Source of the DNA: Carnegiea gigantea
Taxonomy: Eukaryota > Streptophyta > Magnoliopsida > Caryophyllales > Cactaceae
Length of the DNA stretch: 64,000 bases
Direction: 5' to 3'
Assembly (NCBI GenBank): GCA_029747015.1
Contig: JAKOGI010000085.1
Location: 392,501-456,500 of the forward strand
The first letter of the stretch is position 1, and every line of letters starts with the position of its first letter. The translations under genes and the position numbers were made by a program. Below, in pieces: positions 33,861 through 46,674 of the stretch. The notes beneath the pieces are model-generated. The model was not told the DNA's origin, searched no databases, and saw only the letters and a list, made by a program, of their open reading frames with translations.

Positions 33861-36800
33861 TTGCCTTAGTTTGCTCATTTCCTAGGGGGTTTTCTCCTTA
33901 CCACCAAGTGTTTGATGAAATACCCAAAAGAGCATTTCATCTTACATTTGAGACTAATAGCTCCATTGAAAGATGAGTCATTAGTTAATATGCTTTGGAA
34001 TATAATGGTTGATCTTTGGCATAAAAATTGCCTATTTTTGGGTGGAGTCCATGAGTATGGAGAAGCGCTAAATGGATATGACGTCACACCAAGGGCACAC
34101 AATCAACCACATTGGGAATAGGCTGGCTAACATTAAGAGTGGCATTTTTAGAGGCATAGAGTTTCATTTCCGATGTAAATTTGTGCTTAAACTCTACTTG
34201 GTTGAGTCTTTAGAATCATTTTATATAAAAGATTAGCAAAACAAAAAAAAAACTGCAGCAGAGTTCAATAAGACAGAGATGCTATAGGGAGGGCTTAAAC
34301 CTCTAACCTTGTGGTTAATAGCGACACGCTCTAACCAAATGAGCTACTGCCGTGCACTTAACCTAGAATTCCAAATCTCCCTTGATCATGCTGAGACCAC
34401 TTATACTACATCCAATTTAAAAATCCTACCGATATTATGTGTTATTAGGCCATCCCTTTTCTTACATCCCCTCTAGCAGAAATGACAAGAATCAAAAAAG
34501 CAAGCAAGTCACCTAAAATCACATCTAAGTCAGAGAATTTGACTTTGAATTAAAACATTTGAACTTGAATCTTTTGGGTTGTTATAAACAACGTGTTGTT
34601 GATTCAAACACTATTATTTTTATTTTTTATATGAAGTTCGAAATCCCTTTAATGCTATTAGATAATTTATAGTTACGAAATCTGTCTATCATAACTGACA
34701 ATAAATCATGAACTAGCTGAAGAAATGCTTGAAAACATACCTGTAAATAATCGAAAAATGATAGCGAGTCCAAAGTAAAAGTACACAAAAATTAGAAAAA
34801 TACAACAATTAAAGTGAAAATTAATCATTCAAAATGGAAGGAAATTGACATGATTCAAACTCTTTAGATATTTGAAACTCCTACGTAGCTAAGTGAACAC
34901 TATACTTACATCCATGTACGTTCTGACCAAATTGCAGCAAAAAATTATGGCATGTGACAACATTTTCCACACTAAAAAAGAATTCAATGGAACATTTGCA
35001 ATGAATTTCAAATGGTGTGCTTGTGGGTTTCAAGGGATTGGAAGCCTTCTTGAAACTATCAACATAGGGTTTCTAAGCTAATGGTCTCACTCTTAAGTGT
35101 TGGAGTTGCTTCAAATGCAGAGCAAAACATATTTTTCATTGGGTTACTTTTTGGTTTCCCACATGAAACTTCTTCAAAGAATGTTTCATGCACCTTATAT
35201 CCTTGCCTTCCATGACCCCCTAGAAAGCTAGGGGCTACAGTAATTTCAAGGCTACAATAGCATATGTAAACTACTCGCCTATGGTCTGAGTCAGGCCGTG
35301 GGAATGGGAAAGGCATGGTCTTGGGCTCTTATTGGCTAGTCTTTTGGGTCACATTCGGCTAGTTAATTTCGGCCGAGCTATCGTTGCAACATCTCATTTC
35401 CATCTTAATAACTATATTATCAACGTTATTGTTCTTGATTTTCCTTCACCAATACCTCTTTTGTCTTTGTCTGTTTCACGTCCTCTTCTGACTACAACTT
35501 AGTGCTTTAAACTATGGCATGACATACACCAAAGACACTAAACATTCATCCTAAACTGTTTTAGGTGACTATTCAAGGATCGTCATTATTGTTCGATTTG
35601 GTAAGCAGTTCAAGCAGCTGACTTGCCATGTATTCTTGGTGATCAATTGTATACGAGTCCTCAATATATGATTTGAGCAAGCAAATTTAGTTATAGAACA
35701 ATGGACTATCACACCACTGTGCAACATCCCTTTTTGCCCCTTGCGCATTAAGTTTGTTCTTAAAATTTTACTATAATAATATATAAGAATTAAACATCTA
35801 AGTAAATTGCTTATTACTTCTTTTACTACAGAATAACTTATATTTAACGTCCCCCACCCAAACCAAGGAAAAAAAACACCGAATCATAAAATAAGTTGCT
35901 AAAGTTATCTTGCAATGTGATAGACTAACAAATGCACAAAAAGGGATGATGACACACTTAGAAAGAGACCGAAAATCCTAGACGAATGAAGCTCAAAATT
36001 GATGATCCATATAGCATATTCTTGGCTTCAAAACCTCATTAGGCATTGAATCATATGGTCTACTCAGTAAGCATGGCATGGCCTTGTTGATTATGCATAC
36101 CTTCAGTTTGTTGTTTTTGAATATGAATGAACGTTTAAAGATAGGAACATGTTACCATGTACATATGCAGAGATACACATTGGAAAAAGGCCAAGTACGT
36201 TGTAGGACCAACAATGATGTAGCTTTCAAGATGTACTTCCAAGCAGCTCACCAGAGACACTGAGCACTTTGCATTATGTGCTTCATCTTTTATGTTCTCA
36301 GGAATTTGAGATTTTGGGTGTGTATTTGTTAGTCACAATTATGAGGTTCATCGTTTCTTGGAAGCTTCCATTCCATCTTATTTAAAATCAAGAAAAGTCA
36401 TAATCTATTGTAGAATCTAAAGGCAAAAATCTAGCTTAATTTATGTAGCAAGAAAGGGGAAGAATTTAGAAAGATCTATGTCCTTTTTTATTTAAAAGAA
36501 AAAATTTAACCACTCCCCTTTATTCAATGATGCCTTGGGCACTGAAAAGTGTATCAATGTCATGTCACAATTTGTTTTCCACCCAATACCACAGGTTTTT
36601 CTAATTAAAATAAAAATAAAAAACTATTGAACTGAATTGATTTTCTAGAATCGAATTGAGCACCCATGTTCACAGGTAACCCGTGTCACTTTTGTCGGTT
36701 AAACCATTACATAAGGGAAAATTTTCTAATTTCAGGGGTTATCTATCATTTGGATTTGCAAACCTCTCCAAACTTTATGGGGTTAGAGTAAATTAAAGAA

Positions 36801-37033
36801 GATTGAGTTTAGTGAATTCTTGTGAACAGTTTGATGATTGATAATCGCCTTCCTATTATAATCTAAAGTTTGTTATCTTTCTCTCACTTTTACTTAATCA
36901 ATTTAATTGTTATCATTGATCATGCTCTCTTGGCATTGTTTGGATTTATTGATGATCATTAGTTACTAATTTTTCTTAAGCGGGTTTAGGATTGAGGGCT
37001 ATTATGCCTAATAAAGTTAGGAAGTGCTTCCCT
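33861..37033. repeat. Array unit 3
   Basis: A full unit of ~3.17 kb with tRNA relic 3, an open 85-codon minus-strand block (35059-35316) and ATTACATAAGGG near 36708 in place of the TATA-like box. Confidence 0.88.
34280..34353 (-). tRNA. tRNA-Asn-like relic 3 (anticodon position AUU)
   Basis: The 74-nt minus-strand block keeps the D region TAGCTCATTTGG, anticodon loop CTATTAA and T loop TTTAAGC. The acceptor stem ACGGCAG/CTATAGC is badly mismatched, so it is not expected to be functional. Confidence 0.72.
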
Positions 37034-40000
37034 TTGCCTTAGTTTGCTTATTTCCTATGGAGTTGTCTCCTTACCACAAAGTGTTCGATAAATTGCCTGA
37101 AAGAGCATTTCATGTTACATTTGTTGCTAACAGCTTCATTGAAAGATGACTCATCAGTCAATATGGTTTAGAATATAATGGTTGATCTTTGGCATAAAAA
37201 TCCCTTCTTTTTGGTATGAGCACATGAGTATGAGAAGCACTGGGTGGATATGGCGATACAACAAGGGCACACAATCAACTACAGTGGCCATAGGCTAGCT
37301 CACATTGAGAGTGGCATTTTTAGAAGTGTGGATTTTCATTTCCGATGTAAATTTATGCTTGAACCCTACTTGGTTGAATCTTTGGAAACATATAACATAA
37401 AAGATTAGCAAAACCAAAAAATCAACATCAAAGTTCAATAATACAAAGACACTAAAGGGAGGACTTGAACCTGTAACCTTGTGGTTAAAGCCGCATGCTC
37501 TAACCAACTAAGCTACTCCAGCGCAATTAACCTAAAATTCTAACTCGCCCTTGATAATGCTGAGAACATTTATACTCCATCCACTAGAAAGATCTTAATG
37601 ATATTATGTCTTATTCTACCATCCCTTTTCTTACATCCCCTCCAACAAAAATGACAAGAAATGAAAAAGCAAGCAAGTCATCTAAAAAGGCATCTAAGTT
37701 AGAGAATTTGATTTTAAAATAACATATTTGAAGTTGAATCTTTTGGCATGTTATAAAATATGTGTTGTTGATTCATGCATTATTATGTTTACTTTGTATA
37801 TAAAGTTTGAAATCCCTTTAAAGTTGTTGGATAATTTACAGTTATGAATTTTATCTATCTATAACTGAAAAATGATAATGAACTAATTGAAAAAAAATGC
37901 TTGAAAAGGTACTTGTAAAAAAAATCCAAAAATGACAGCAAGACTAAAGTAAAATTACACAAGAATTAAAAAAATACAAGAATCAAACTAAAAAATAATC
38001 ATTCAAAATCGAAGGAAATTGACATTATGTAAACTCTTTAGATATTTGAAACTCCCACATAACTAAGTTACTACTAGACTTACATTCATGTACATTTTGA
38101 CCAACCTGTAGCGAAAAATTATGGTTTATAGCAACATTTTCCACACTGAAAAAAGTATTCAATGGAACATTTGCAATGAATTTCAGACGGTGTGCTCGTA
38201 GATTTCAAGGATTTTGAAGCCTTCTTGAAATTATCAACATAAGGTTTCTGAGCTAGTGGTCTCACTCATAAGTGTTAGAGTCGCTTCAAATGTAGAGCAA
38301 AGCATATTTTGCACTAGGTTACTTTTTGGTCTCCCATATGAAATTCTTCAAAGAGCATTTCGCGTGTCTTATATCCTTCCCTTCAATGACCCCCTAGAAA
38401 GCTAGTGGTTAGAGTAATTTCAAGACTACACATGCACACATGCACTACTTGTCTATTGGCCTGAGTCGGGCTATGGGAATGTGAAGGGCATGGGCTTGGG
38501 CTTTAATTGACTAATCTTTTGGGGCAAATTTGGCTACTTATTTTTGGTAAGTTATCATTACAACATCTCTTTTCCATCTCAATAATTATATTCTCTACAA
38601 TTTTTTTGCTTATTTTTCTTCACTAAACCTCTTTTGTCAATGTATGTTTCACATCCTCTTCTATCGACAACTTAAAGCTTTCAGCTACAACATGACATAA
38701 AACAAAGACACCAAACATTCCTCCTAAACTGCTTTAGGTGATTGTTCAAATATCCCCATCATTGATCGATTTAGTATGCAGTTTGAGCAGCTAACTTGCC
38801 CTGTAGTCTTTGAGATTAATTACTTACAAGTCCTCAGTGTACAATTTGAGTGAGCAAAATCAATTCTAGAATAGTGGACTATCATGCCATTGCATAACAT
38901 CCCCTTTCACCCTTTGCATGTTAAGTTTGTTCTTAAACTATTAGTTGCAATCCTTAACCTTTTTCTAACAAGAAGTACTACGAATTTTAAAAAAAAGATT
39001 TACTATAATAATATATAAGAATTAAGACGTCTAAGTAAAGTACTTGGCACTTCTTTTACTATGACATATCTTATATTTAACATCGTCTCCCCCCCCCCAA
39101 AACCAATTAAAAAAAACCAAATCACAAAACAAGTTTTTAAAGTTATGTTCTAACGTGATAGACCAACAAATGCATCAAAAAGGTTAATGTAAAACTTAGA
39201 AGGAGACAAAAAATTCGAGGTGCATGAAGCACTGATTTGGTGACCCAAATGGCATATCCTTGGCTTTAGAAACTGATCTGGCATTGAATCATGTGGTCTA
39301 CTCCGTAAGTACGGTGTGGCCTCCTTGATTATGCACACCTTGGGTTCCCTTTCTTCTTTTTGAATATGAATGAATGTTAAAAGTTGGGAATATGCTGCAA
39401 TGTACATAAGCAGCATTACACACGGGAAAAAAGACCATGCATGTTGTAAAACCAACAATTATGTAGCTTTCAAGTTATATTTCTAAGCAGCTCACCAAAT
39501 ACATTGAGCATATTGCATAATGTACTTCATGTTTTACGTCCTCGAGAATTTGAGACTTTGGATGCGTATTTGATAGTTATAATTTTGAGGTTCATTGTTT
39601 CGCAGAATCTTTCATTCCATCTTGTTTAAAATCAATAAAAATCACTATATATTCTAGAATCTAAAGGCAAGAATCTAGACTAATTTATGTGGCGAAAGAA
39701 GGGAAGGATTTAGAAAGATCTATGTGCATTTTCATTTAAAAAAAAAAAAACTTAACAACTGTTCTCTATTCATAGTTGCCTTGGACACTAAAAACTATAC
39801 CGACGTCATGTCACAATTTTATTTCTACCCAAAACTATAGATTTATCATTTTTATTAAAATTAAAATAAAAACTATTGAACCGAATTGATTTTCCAGAAC
39901 TCAAATTGAGCACCGATATTCGTAGGTGACTAGTGTCCCTTTTGTCGGTTAAACCACTATATAAGGGCAAAGTTTCGAATTTCAGGGGTTAGCCATCCGT

Positions 40001-40284
40001 TGGATTTACAAACCTCTCCTAACTTTTTATAGGTTAGAATAAATTACAGAAGATTGAGTTTATTGAATTCTTGTGAATAATTTGACGATTGATAATCACC
40101 CACCTATTATGATCTAAAGTTTGTTCTCTTTCCCTCTTGTTTACTTGATCAATTTGATTGTTATCATTGATTATGCTGATTTGAGATTCTTTGGAGTTAT
40201 TGATGATGATTAGTTGCCAATTATTCTTAAGTGAGTTTGAGATTGAGAGCTATTATGCCTTAAAAACATTGGGAGGCACATCCT
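37034..40284. repeat. Array unit 4
   Basis: A full unit of ~3.25 kb with tRNA relic 4 and ACTATATAAGGG at about 39956. The minus-strand block is frameshifted near 38345 by loss of one T. Confidence 0.88.
37450..37522 (-). tRNA. tRNA-Asn-like relic 4 (one base lost in the anticodon)
   Basis: The 73-nt minus-strand block has acceptor GCTGGAG/CTTTAGT, D region TAGCTTAGTTGG and GGTTCAAGTCC as a good B box. The anticodon loop reads CTTTAA, one G short, which removes the anticodon. Confidence 0.75.
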
Positions 40285-43200
40285 TACGCCTTATTTTGCT
40301 CATTTCGTAAGGAGTTCTCTCCTTACCACCAAGTATTCGATGAAATGCCCAAAAGAGTATTTCATCTTACATTTGAGGCTAACAGCTTGATTGAAACATG
40401 AGTCACTAGTAAATAAGGTTTGGAGTATAATGGTTGATCTTTGTCACAAAAATCCCTTTTGCTAGCATGAGTGCATGAGTACAGAGAAGCATTGGTTGGA
40501 TGGATATGGCGATACGCCAATGGCACACAATTGACTACATTGGGCATAGGCTAGTTTACATTAAGAGTGGCATTTTTGGACGCGTAGAGGTTCATTTCCA
40601 ATGTAAATTTGTGCTTGAACTCTGCTTAGTTGAATCTTTGGAAACATACAACATAAAAGATTAGCAAAAAAAAAAAAAAAAAAAAACCAAAATCATAGTT
40701 CAATAAGTTAGAGACGCTATAGGAAGGGCTTGAACCTTTAGCCTTATGTCTAAAAGCCACACGGTCTAACCAACTATGCTACACCAGCGCACTTAGCCTA
40801 GAATTGCAAATCACTCTTGAGCATGCCGAGACCACTTATACTCCATCCACTTTAAAGATCCTATGATATTATGTGTTGTTCTATCATCCCTTTTCTTACA
40901 TCGCCTCCAACAAAAATGATAAGAATAGAGAAAGCAAGCAAGTCATCTGAAATAACACCTAAGTTAGAGAATTTGATTTTAAAATAACATATTTGAACTT
41001 GGATCTTTTGGCATGTTATAAATAATGAGTTGTTGATTCACATACTATTATGTTTACTTTGTATATGAAGTTCGAAATCCCTTTGAAATTATTGGATAAT
41101 TTACAGTTATGAAATTTATCAATCTATAAATGGAAAATAATAGTGAACCAACTGAAAAAATGGTTAAAAAGATACCTGTAAAAAAAAAATCCAAAAATGA
41201 TAGCAAGACCAAAGTAAAAAGTACACAAAAATTAAAATAATACAATAATTAAAGCAAAAAATAATCATTCAAAATGGAAGGAAATTTACATGGGGTAAAC
41301 TCTTTAGATATTTGAAACTCCCACATAACTAAGTTAACATTAGACATACAGTCATGTACGTTCTTATATAATCGTATCAAGAAATTACAGTATGTCGCAA
41401 CATTTCCCATACAGAAAAAGAATACAATGGAACATTTGCAATGAATTTCAGAGGGTGTGCCTGTAGATTTCAAGGGATTTGGAAGCCGTCTTGAACTTAC
41501 CAGCATAGGGTTTCTAAGCTAATCTCATAAGTGTTAGTGTTGCTTCAAGTGAAGAGCGAAACATATTTTTCATTAGGTTACTTTTTGGTCTCCCACATGA
41601 AATTTCTTCAAAGAGCATTTCATGTATTTTATATCCTTGCCTTCAATGACCCCCCTAGAAAGCTAGTGGCTAGAGTAATTTCAAGGCTACACATGCACAC
41701 GTGCGCTACTCGTCTATCAGCCAGAGTCGGGCTATGGGAATGGGAAGCGCAGGGGCTTGGGTTCTTATTGACTAATCTTTTGGGGCAAATTTAGCTGCCT
41801 ACTTTTGGCAAGCTATCATTACAACATGTCCTTTCCATCTCAATAATTATATTCTCTGCATTATTGCTGTTGATTTTTCATCACCAAACCCCTTTTGTCT
41901 TTGTGTGATTCACCTCCTCTTCTATCTAAAACTTAAAGCTTTCAACTACAATACGACATACACCAAAGACACTAAACATTCCTCCCAAACTGTTTTAGGT
42001 GACTGTCTAAAGATCCTCATCATTGTTCAATTTAGTACACAGTTTGAGTCGCTAACTTCCCAACGTGTTCTTGGAGATCAATTGCTTACAAGTCCTTACT
42101 GCATGATTTAGGTAAGCAAATTCGGTTCGAGAACAGTGGATTATCACACCACTGCGCAACATTCCTATTTTGCCCTTTGCACGTTAAGTTTGTTCTTAAA
42201 CCATTAGTTGCAATCCTTAACTTTTTTCTAACAATACGTAATACTAATTTTTTTTAAAGAGATTTACCATAATAATATGCAAGAATTAAAACATCTAGGT
42301 AAATTGCTTAGGACTTTATTTACTATAAAATATCTTATATTTAGCATTATCCCCACCCCAAACCAACCAAAAAAAAAACCAAATCAGGGAAGAGGCTTTT
42401 GAAGTTATCTTACAATATGATAGACCAACAAATGCATGAAAAGGAATGACGAAATAGTTAGAAAGAGATCGAAAATCTGAGACAAATGAAGCAGCGAATT
42501 GATGACATAAATGACATATCCTTTCTTGTGTTTGAATATGAATGAACGTTGAAAGCAGGGCACATGTTGCTATGTGTACATATGTAAAGTTACACGCTGG
42601 AAAAAAGAACAATGTATGTTGTAGGACCAACAATTATGTAGCTTTCAAGTTGTACTTCCAGGCAGCTCACTAGACACGTTAAGCACGTTGCATTATGTGC
42701 TTCATGTTTTATGTTCTCGAGAATTTGAGATTTTGGATGCGTATTTGATAGTTGTAATTTTAAGGTTCATTGTTTCTCAGAAACTTTTATTCCATCTTGT
42801 TTAAAATGAGGAAGAATCACAATCTGTTCCAGAATCTAAAGGCAAGAATCTAGATTAACTGATGTGGCAAAAAAGGGAAGAATTTAGAAAGAACTATGTG
42901 CTTTCTTGTTAAAAAAACGTAACAACTGTTCTCTATTCATCGATGCATTGGACAATAAAAAGTGTACCGACATCATGTTACAATTTTTTTCCGCACAAAA
43001 CCACAGATTTATTATTTTTATGAAAATTAAAATAAAAAACTATTGAACTGAATTGATATTCCAGAACTCAAATTGAGTGCCCATGTTCACAGGTAAACCG
43101 TGTCCCTTTCGTCAGTTAAACCACTATATAAGGGATTTTCTAATTTCAGGGGTTAGCTATCACTTGGATTTACAAACCTCTCCTAACTTTATAGGGTCAA

Positions 43201-43450
43201 AGTAAAGTAAAGAAGATTGAGCTTAGTGAATTCTTGTGAATAGTTTGACGATTGATAATCTCCTTCCCATTATAATCTAAAGTTTGTTATCTTTCTCTCT
43301 CTTTTACCTAATTAATTTTCTTGTTATCATTGGTCACGCTAATTTGAGATTGTTTGGATTAATTAATTGATGATGACCGTGGCTAGTTTATTTTAAGTTG
43401 GTTTGGGATTGCGAGCTATTATGCCTATATAAAGTTGGGAAGTTCTTCCT
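40285..43450. repeat. Array unit 5
   Basis: A full unit of ~3.17 kb with tRNA relic 5, an A-run of about 20 at 40666-40686 and ACTATATAAGGG near 43124. A sixth C near 41655 shifts the minus-strand block. Confidence 0.87.
40715..40788 (-). tRNA. tRNA-Asn-like relic 5 (anticodon position UUU)
   Basis: The 74-nt minus-strand block has acceptor GCTGGTG/CTATAGC, D region TAGCATAGTTGG, anticodon loop CTTTTAG and T loop TTCAAGC. Several stem mismatches are present. Confidence 0.72.
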
Positions 43451-46400
43451 TTTGCCTTAGTTTGCTCATTTCTGGGGGAATTCTCTCCTCACAACCAAAT
43501 GTTCGATGAAATTTCAGAAAGACCATTTCATCTTACATTTCAGCCTGACAACTTCACTGAAAGACGAGTCATTAATTAATATGGTTTGGAATATAATGGT
43601 TGATATTCGGCATGAAAATTGCCTCTTTTTTTGGGTGTGATTCCATGAGTATGGAGAAGCACTGGGAGGATACGACGATACACCAAGGACACACAATAAA
43701 CTACATTTGGCATAGGCTAGCTCATGTTGAGAGTAGCATTTTTAGAGGCATGGAGTTTCATTTCATGTGCAAATTTGTGCTTGAACTCTATTTGGTTGAA
43801 TCTTTTGAAACATATAACATAACAGATTAGCAAAACCAAAAAGACAGCATCAAAGAGTTCAATAATACAAATATGGTAAAGGGTGGGCATGAACCTCTAA
43901 CCTTGTGCTTAACAGCCACATGCTCTAACCAACTTAGCTACTCCAACGCACTTAACCTAGAGTGCCAAATCACCCTTGACCATGCCGAGACCACTTGTAC
44001 TTCATCCACTTGAAAGATCCTAACAATATTATGTGCTATTCTACCATCCCTTTTCTTACATCCCTTCCAAAAATAACTAGAAGAATCAAAAAATCAAGAA
44101 AGTCATCTAAAATGGCATCTGAGTGAGAGAATTTGATGTTAAAATAACATATTTGAACTTGAATATTTTGGCATGTTATAAATAATAAGTTGTTAATTCA
44201 CACACAATTATGTTTACTTTGTATATGAAGTTCGCAACCCCTTTAAAATTATTAGATAATTTACAGTTATGAAATTTATCTGTCTATAACTGAAAAATGA
44301 TAATGAACTAACTAGAAACTTGCTTGAAAAGTTGCCTATAAAAAAAATCCAAAAAAGATAGAAAGACCAAAATAAAAAGCAGAAAAAATTTTAAAAAATG
44401 AGAATCAAAGTGAAAAATAATCATTTAAAATGGAAGGAAATTGACATTATGTAAACTCTTTAGGTATTTGAAAGTCCTACGTAACTACGTTAACACTAGA
44501 GTTACATTCACGTACGTTCTGGTCAAACTGTAGCAAAAACTTATTGTGTTTGACAACATTTTCCACCCTGAAAAAGAATTCAATGGAACATTTACAATGA
44601 ATTTCAGAGGGCATGCTTGTAGGTTTCAAGGGATTTGGAAGCCTTCTTGAAATTATAAACATAGGGTTTCTAGGCTAATGGTCTCACTCGTAAGTGTTAG
44701 AGTTGCTTCGAATGTAGAGCAATAAATATTTTTATTGGGTTACTTTTTGGTCTCCCACATGAAATTTCTTCAAAGAGCATTTCATGTACCTTATGTCCTT
44801 GCCTTCCATGACCCCCTAGAAAGCTAGTGGCTAGAGTAATTTCAAGACTACATAAGTACATGCACACTACTCACCCATCGGCCTGAGTCGGGCTATGGGA
44901 ATGGGAAGGGCGTGGGCATGGGCTCTTATTGACTAATCTTTTAGAGCAACTTCGGCAACTTCTTTTTGGCGAGTTATCGTTACAACATCTCGTCTCCATC
45001 TCAATGATTATATTCTCTGCATTGTTGTTGCTGATGTTTCTTCAACAAACCTCTTTTGTCTTTGGAGATTTCACACCCTCATCTATCTACAACTTAAAGC
45101 TTTCAGCTATGGTATGAAACACACCAAAGACACTAAACATTCTTCCTAAAGTTTTATTAGGTGACTGTTCAAAGATCCTCCTCATTGTTCAAGATAGTAT
45201 GCAGTTTGAGCAGCTAACTTGTCTTGTATTCTTGGAGATCAATCGCTTAACAGCCCTCGGTGTAATATTTGATTGAGCAAATTTGGTTCTAGAATAGTGG
45301 ACTACCACACCACTGTGCAACTTCCCGTTTTGCCCTTTGCATGTTAAGTTTGTTCTTAAACTATTAGTTGCAATCCTTAACTTTCTTCTAACAATAAGTA
45401 ATACTAATTTTTTCTCTAAAGAGGTTTACTATAACAATATACAAGAATTAAAAAATCTAAGTAAATTGCTTGGTACTTCTTTTACTATAAAATAATGCAC
45501 ATTTAATGTCACCCCCACAAACCAACAAATGTATGATACTTAGAAAGAGTTTTTAAAGTTATCTTGCAATGTGATAGACCAACAAATGCATGATATTTAG
45601 GAAGAGACCGAAAATTCGAGGCAAACGAAGCACATAATTGATGACCCGGGTGGCATATCCTTGGCTTCAAAAACTCATCAGGCAATTAATCATGTGGTCT
45701 ACTCAGTAAGTACTGCGTGGACTTCTCGATTATGCATATCCTCATTTCCCCTTCTTGTTTTTGAATATGAATGAACATTGAAAGCCGAGAACATGCTGCT
45801 ATGTACATATGCAGAGTTACACACAAGAAAAACATATGTACATTGTAGCATGATCAATTATGTAGCTTTCAAGTTGTACTTCCAGACTGCTCACCAGACA
45901 CGTTAAGCACGTAGCATTATGTGCTTCATCTTTTATGTTCTGGGGTACTTGAGTCTTTGGGTGTGTATTTGATAGTTATAATTTTCAGGTTTGTCATTTT
46001 GTGGAATCTTCCATTACAACTCGTTTAAAATCAAGAAAAATCACTATCTATTCTAGAATCTAAAGGCATTAATCTAGATTAATTAATGTAGCCAAAGAGG
46101 GGAAGGATTTAGAAACATCTTTATGCTCTTTCAATTTACAAAAAGCTTCACAACTGTTCTCTATTCATCGATGGCTTGGACACTAAAAAGTGTACCGACA
46201 TCATGTGGTAATTTTTTTCCCACCCAAAACCTTAAATTTATTAGTTTTATTAAAATTAAAATAAAAACTATTGAACCAAATTGATTTTCCAGTACTCAAA
46301 TTGAGCACCCCTATTTACAGATGACTCATGTCAATTTCGTTGGTTAAACCACTATATAAGGAAAAATTTTCTATTTTTAGGGGTTAGCTATAATTTGGAT

Positions 46401-46674
46401 TTACGAACCTTTCCTTACTTTGTAGGGTTAGAGTAAATCAAAGAAGATTGAGTTTAGTGAATACCTGTGAATAGTTTCATGATTGATAATCTCCTTCCTA
46501 TTATAATCTAAAGTTTGTCCTCCTCTCTCATTTACTTAATCAATTTAATTGTTGTCATTGATCATGTTGATTCGGGATTGTTTGGACTTATTCATGATGA
46601 TTACTGGCCAATTTTTCTTAAGTGGGTTTGGGATTGAGAGCTATTATGCCATTAAAAAGTTGGCAAGTGCTTCC
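43451..46674. repeat. Array unit 6
   Basis: A full unit of ~3.22 kb with tRNA relic 6, the best version of the plus-strand ORF (43600-43830) and ACTATATAAGGAAA near 46350. Confidence 0.88.
43874..43947 (-). tRNA. tRNA-Asn-like relic 6 (anticodon GUU kept)
   Basis: The 74-nt minus-strand block has anticodon loop CTGTTAA, identical to plant tRNA-Asn, and D region TAGCTAAGTTGG. The acceptor (GTTGGAG with CTTTACC) and T stem have mismatches. Confidence 0.74.

Noticed and set aside
37295..37507. Minus-strand ORF starting MVRACGFNHKVTGSSPP
   Set aside because: The N-terminal part is a translation of the tRNA-Asn relic, a common false ORF.
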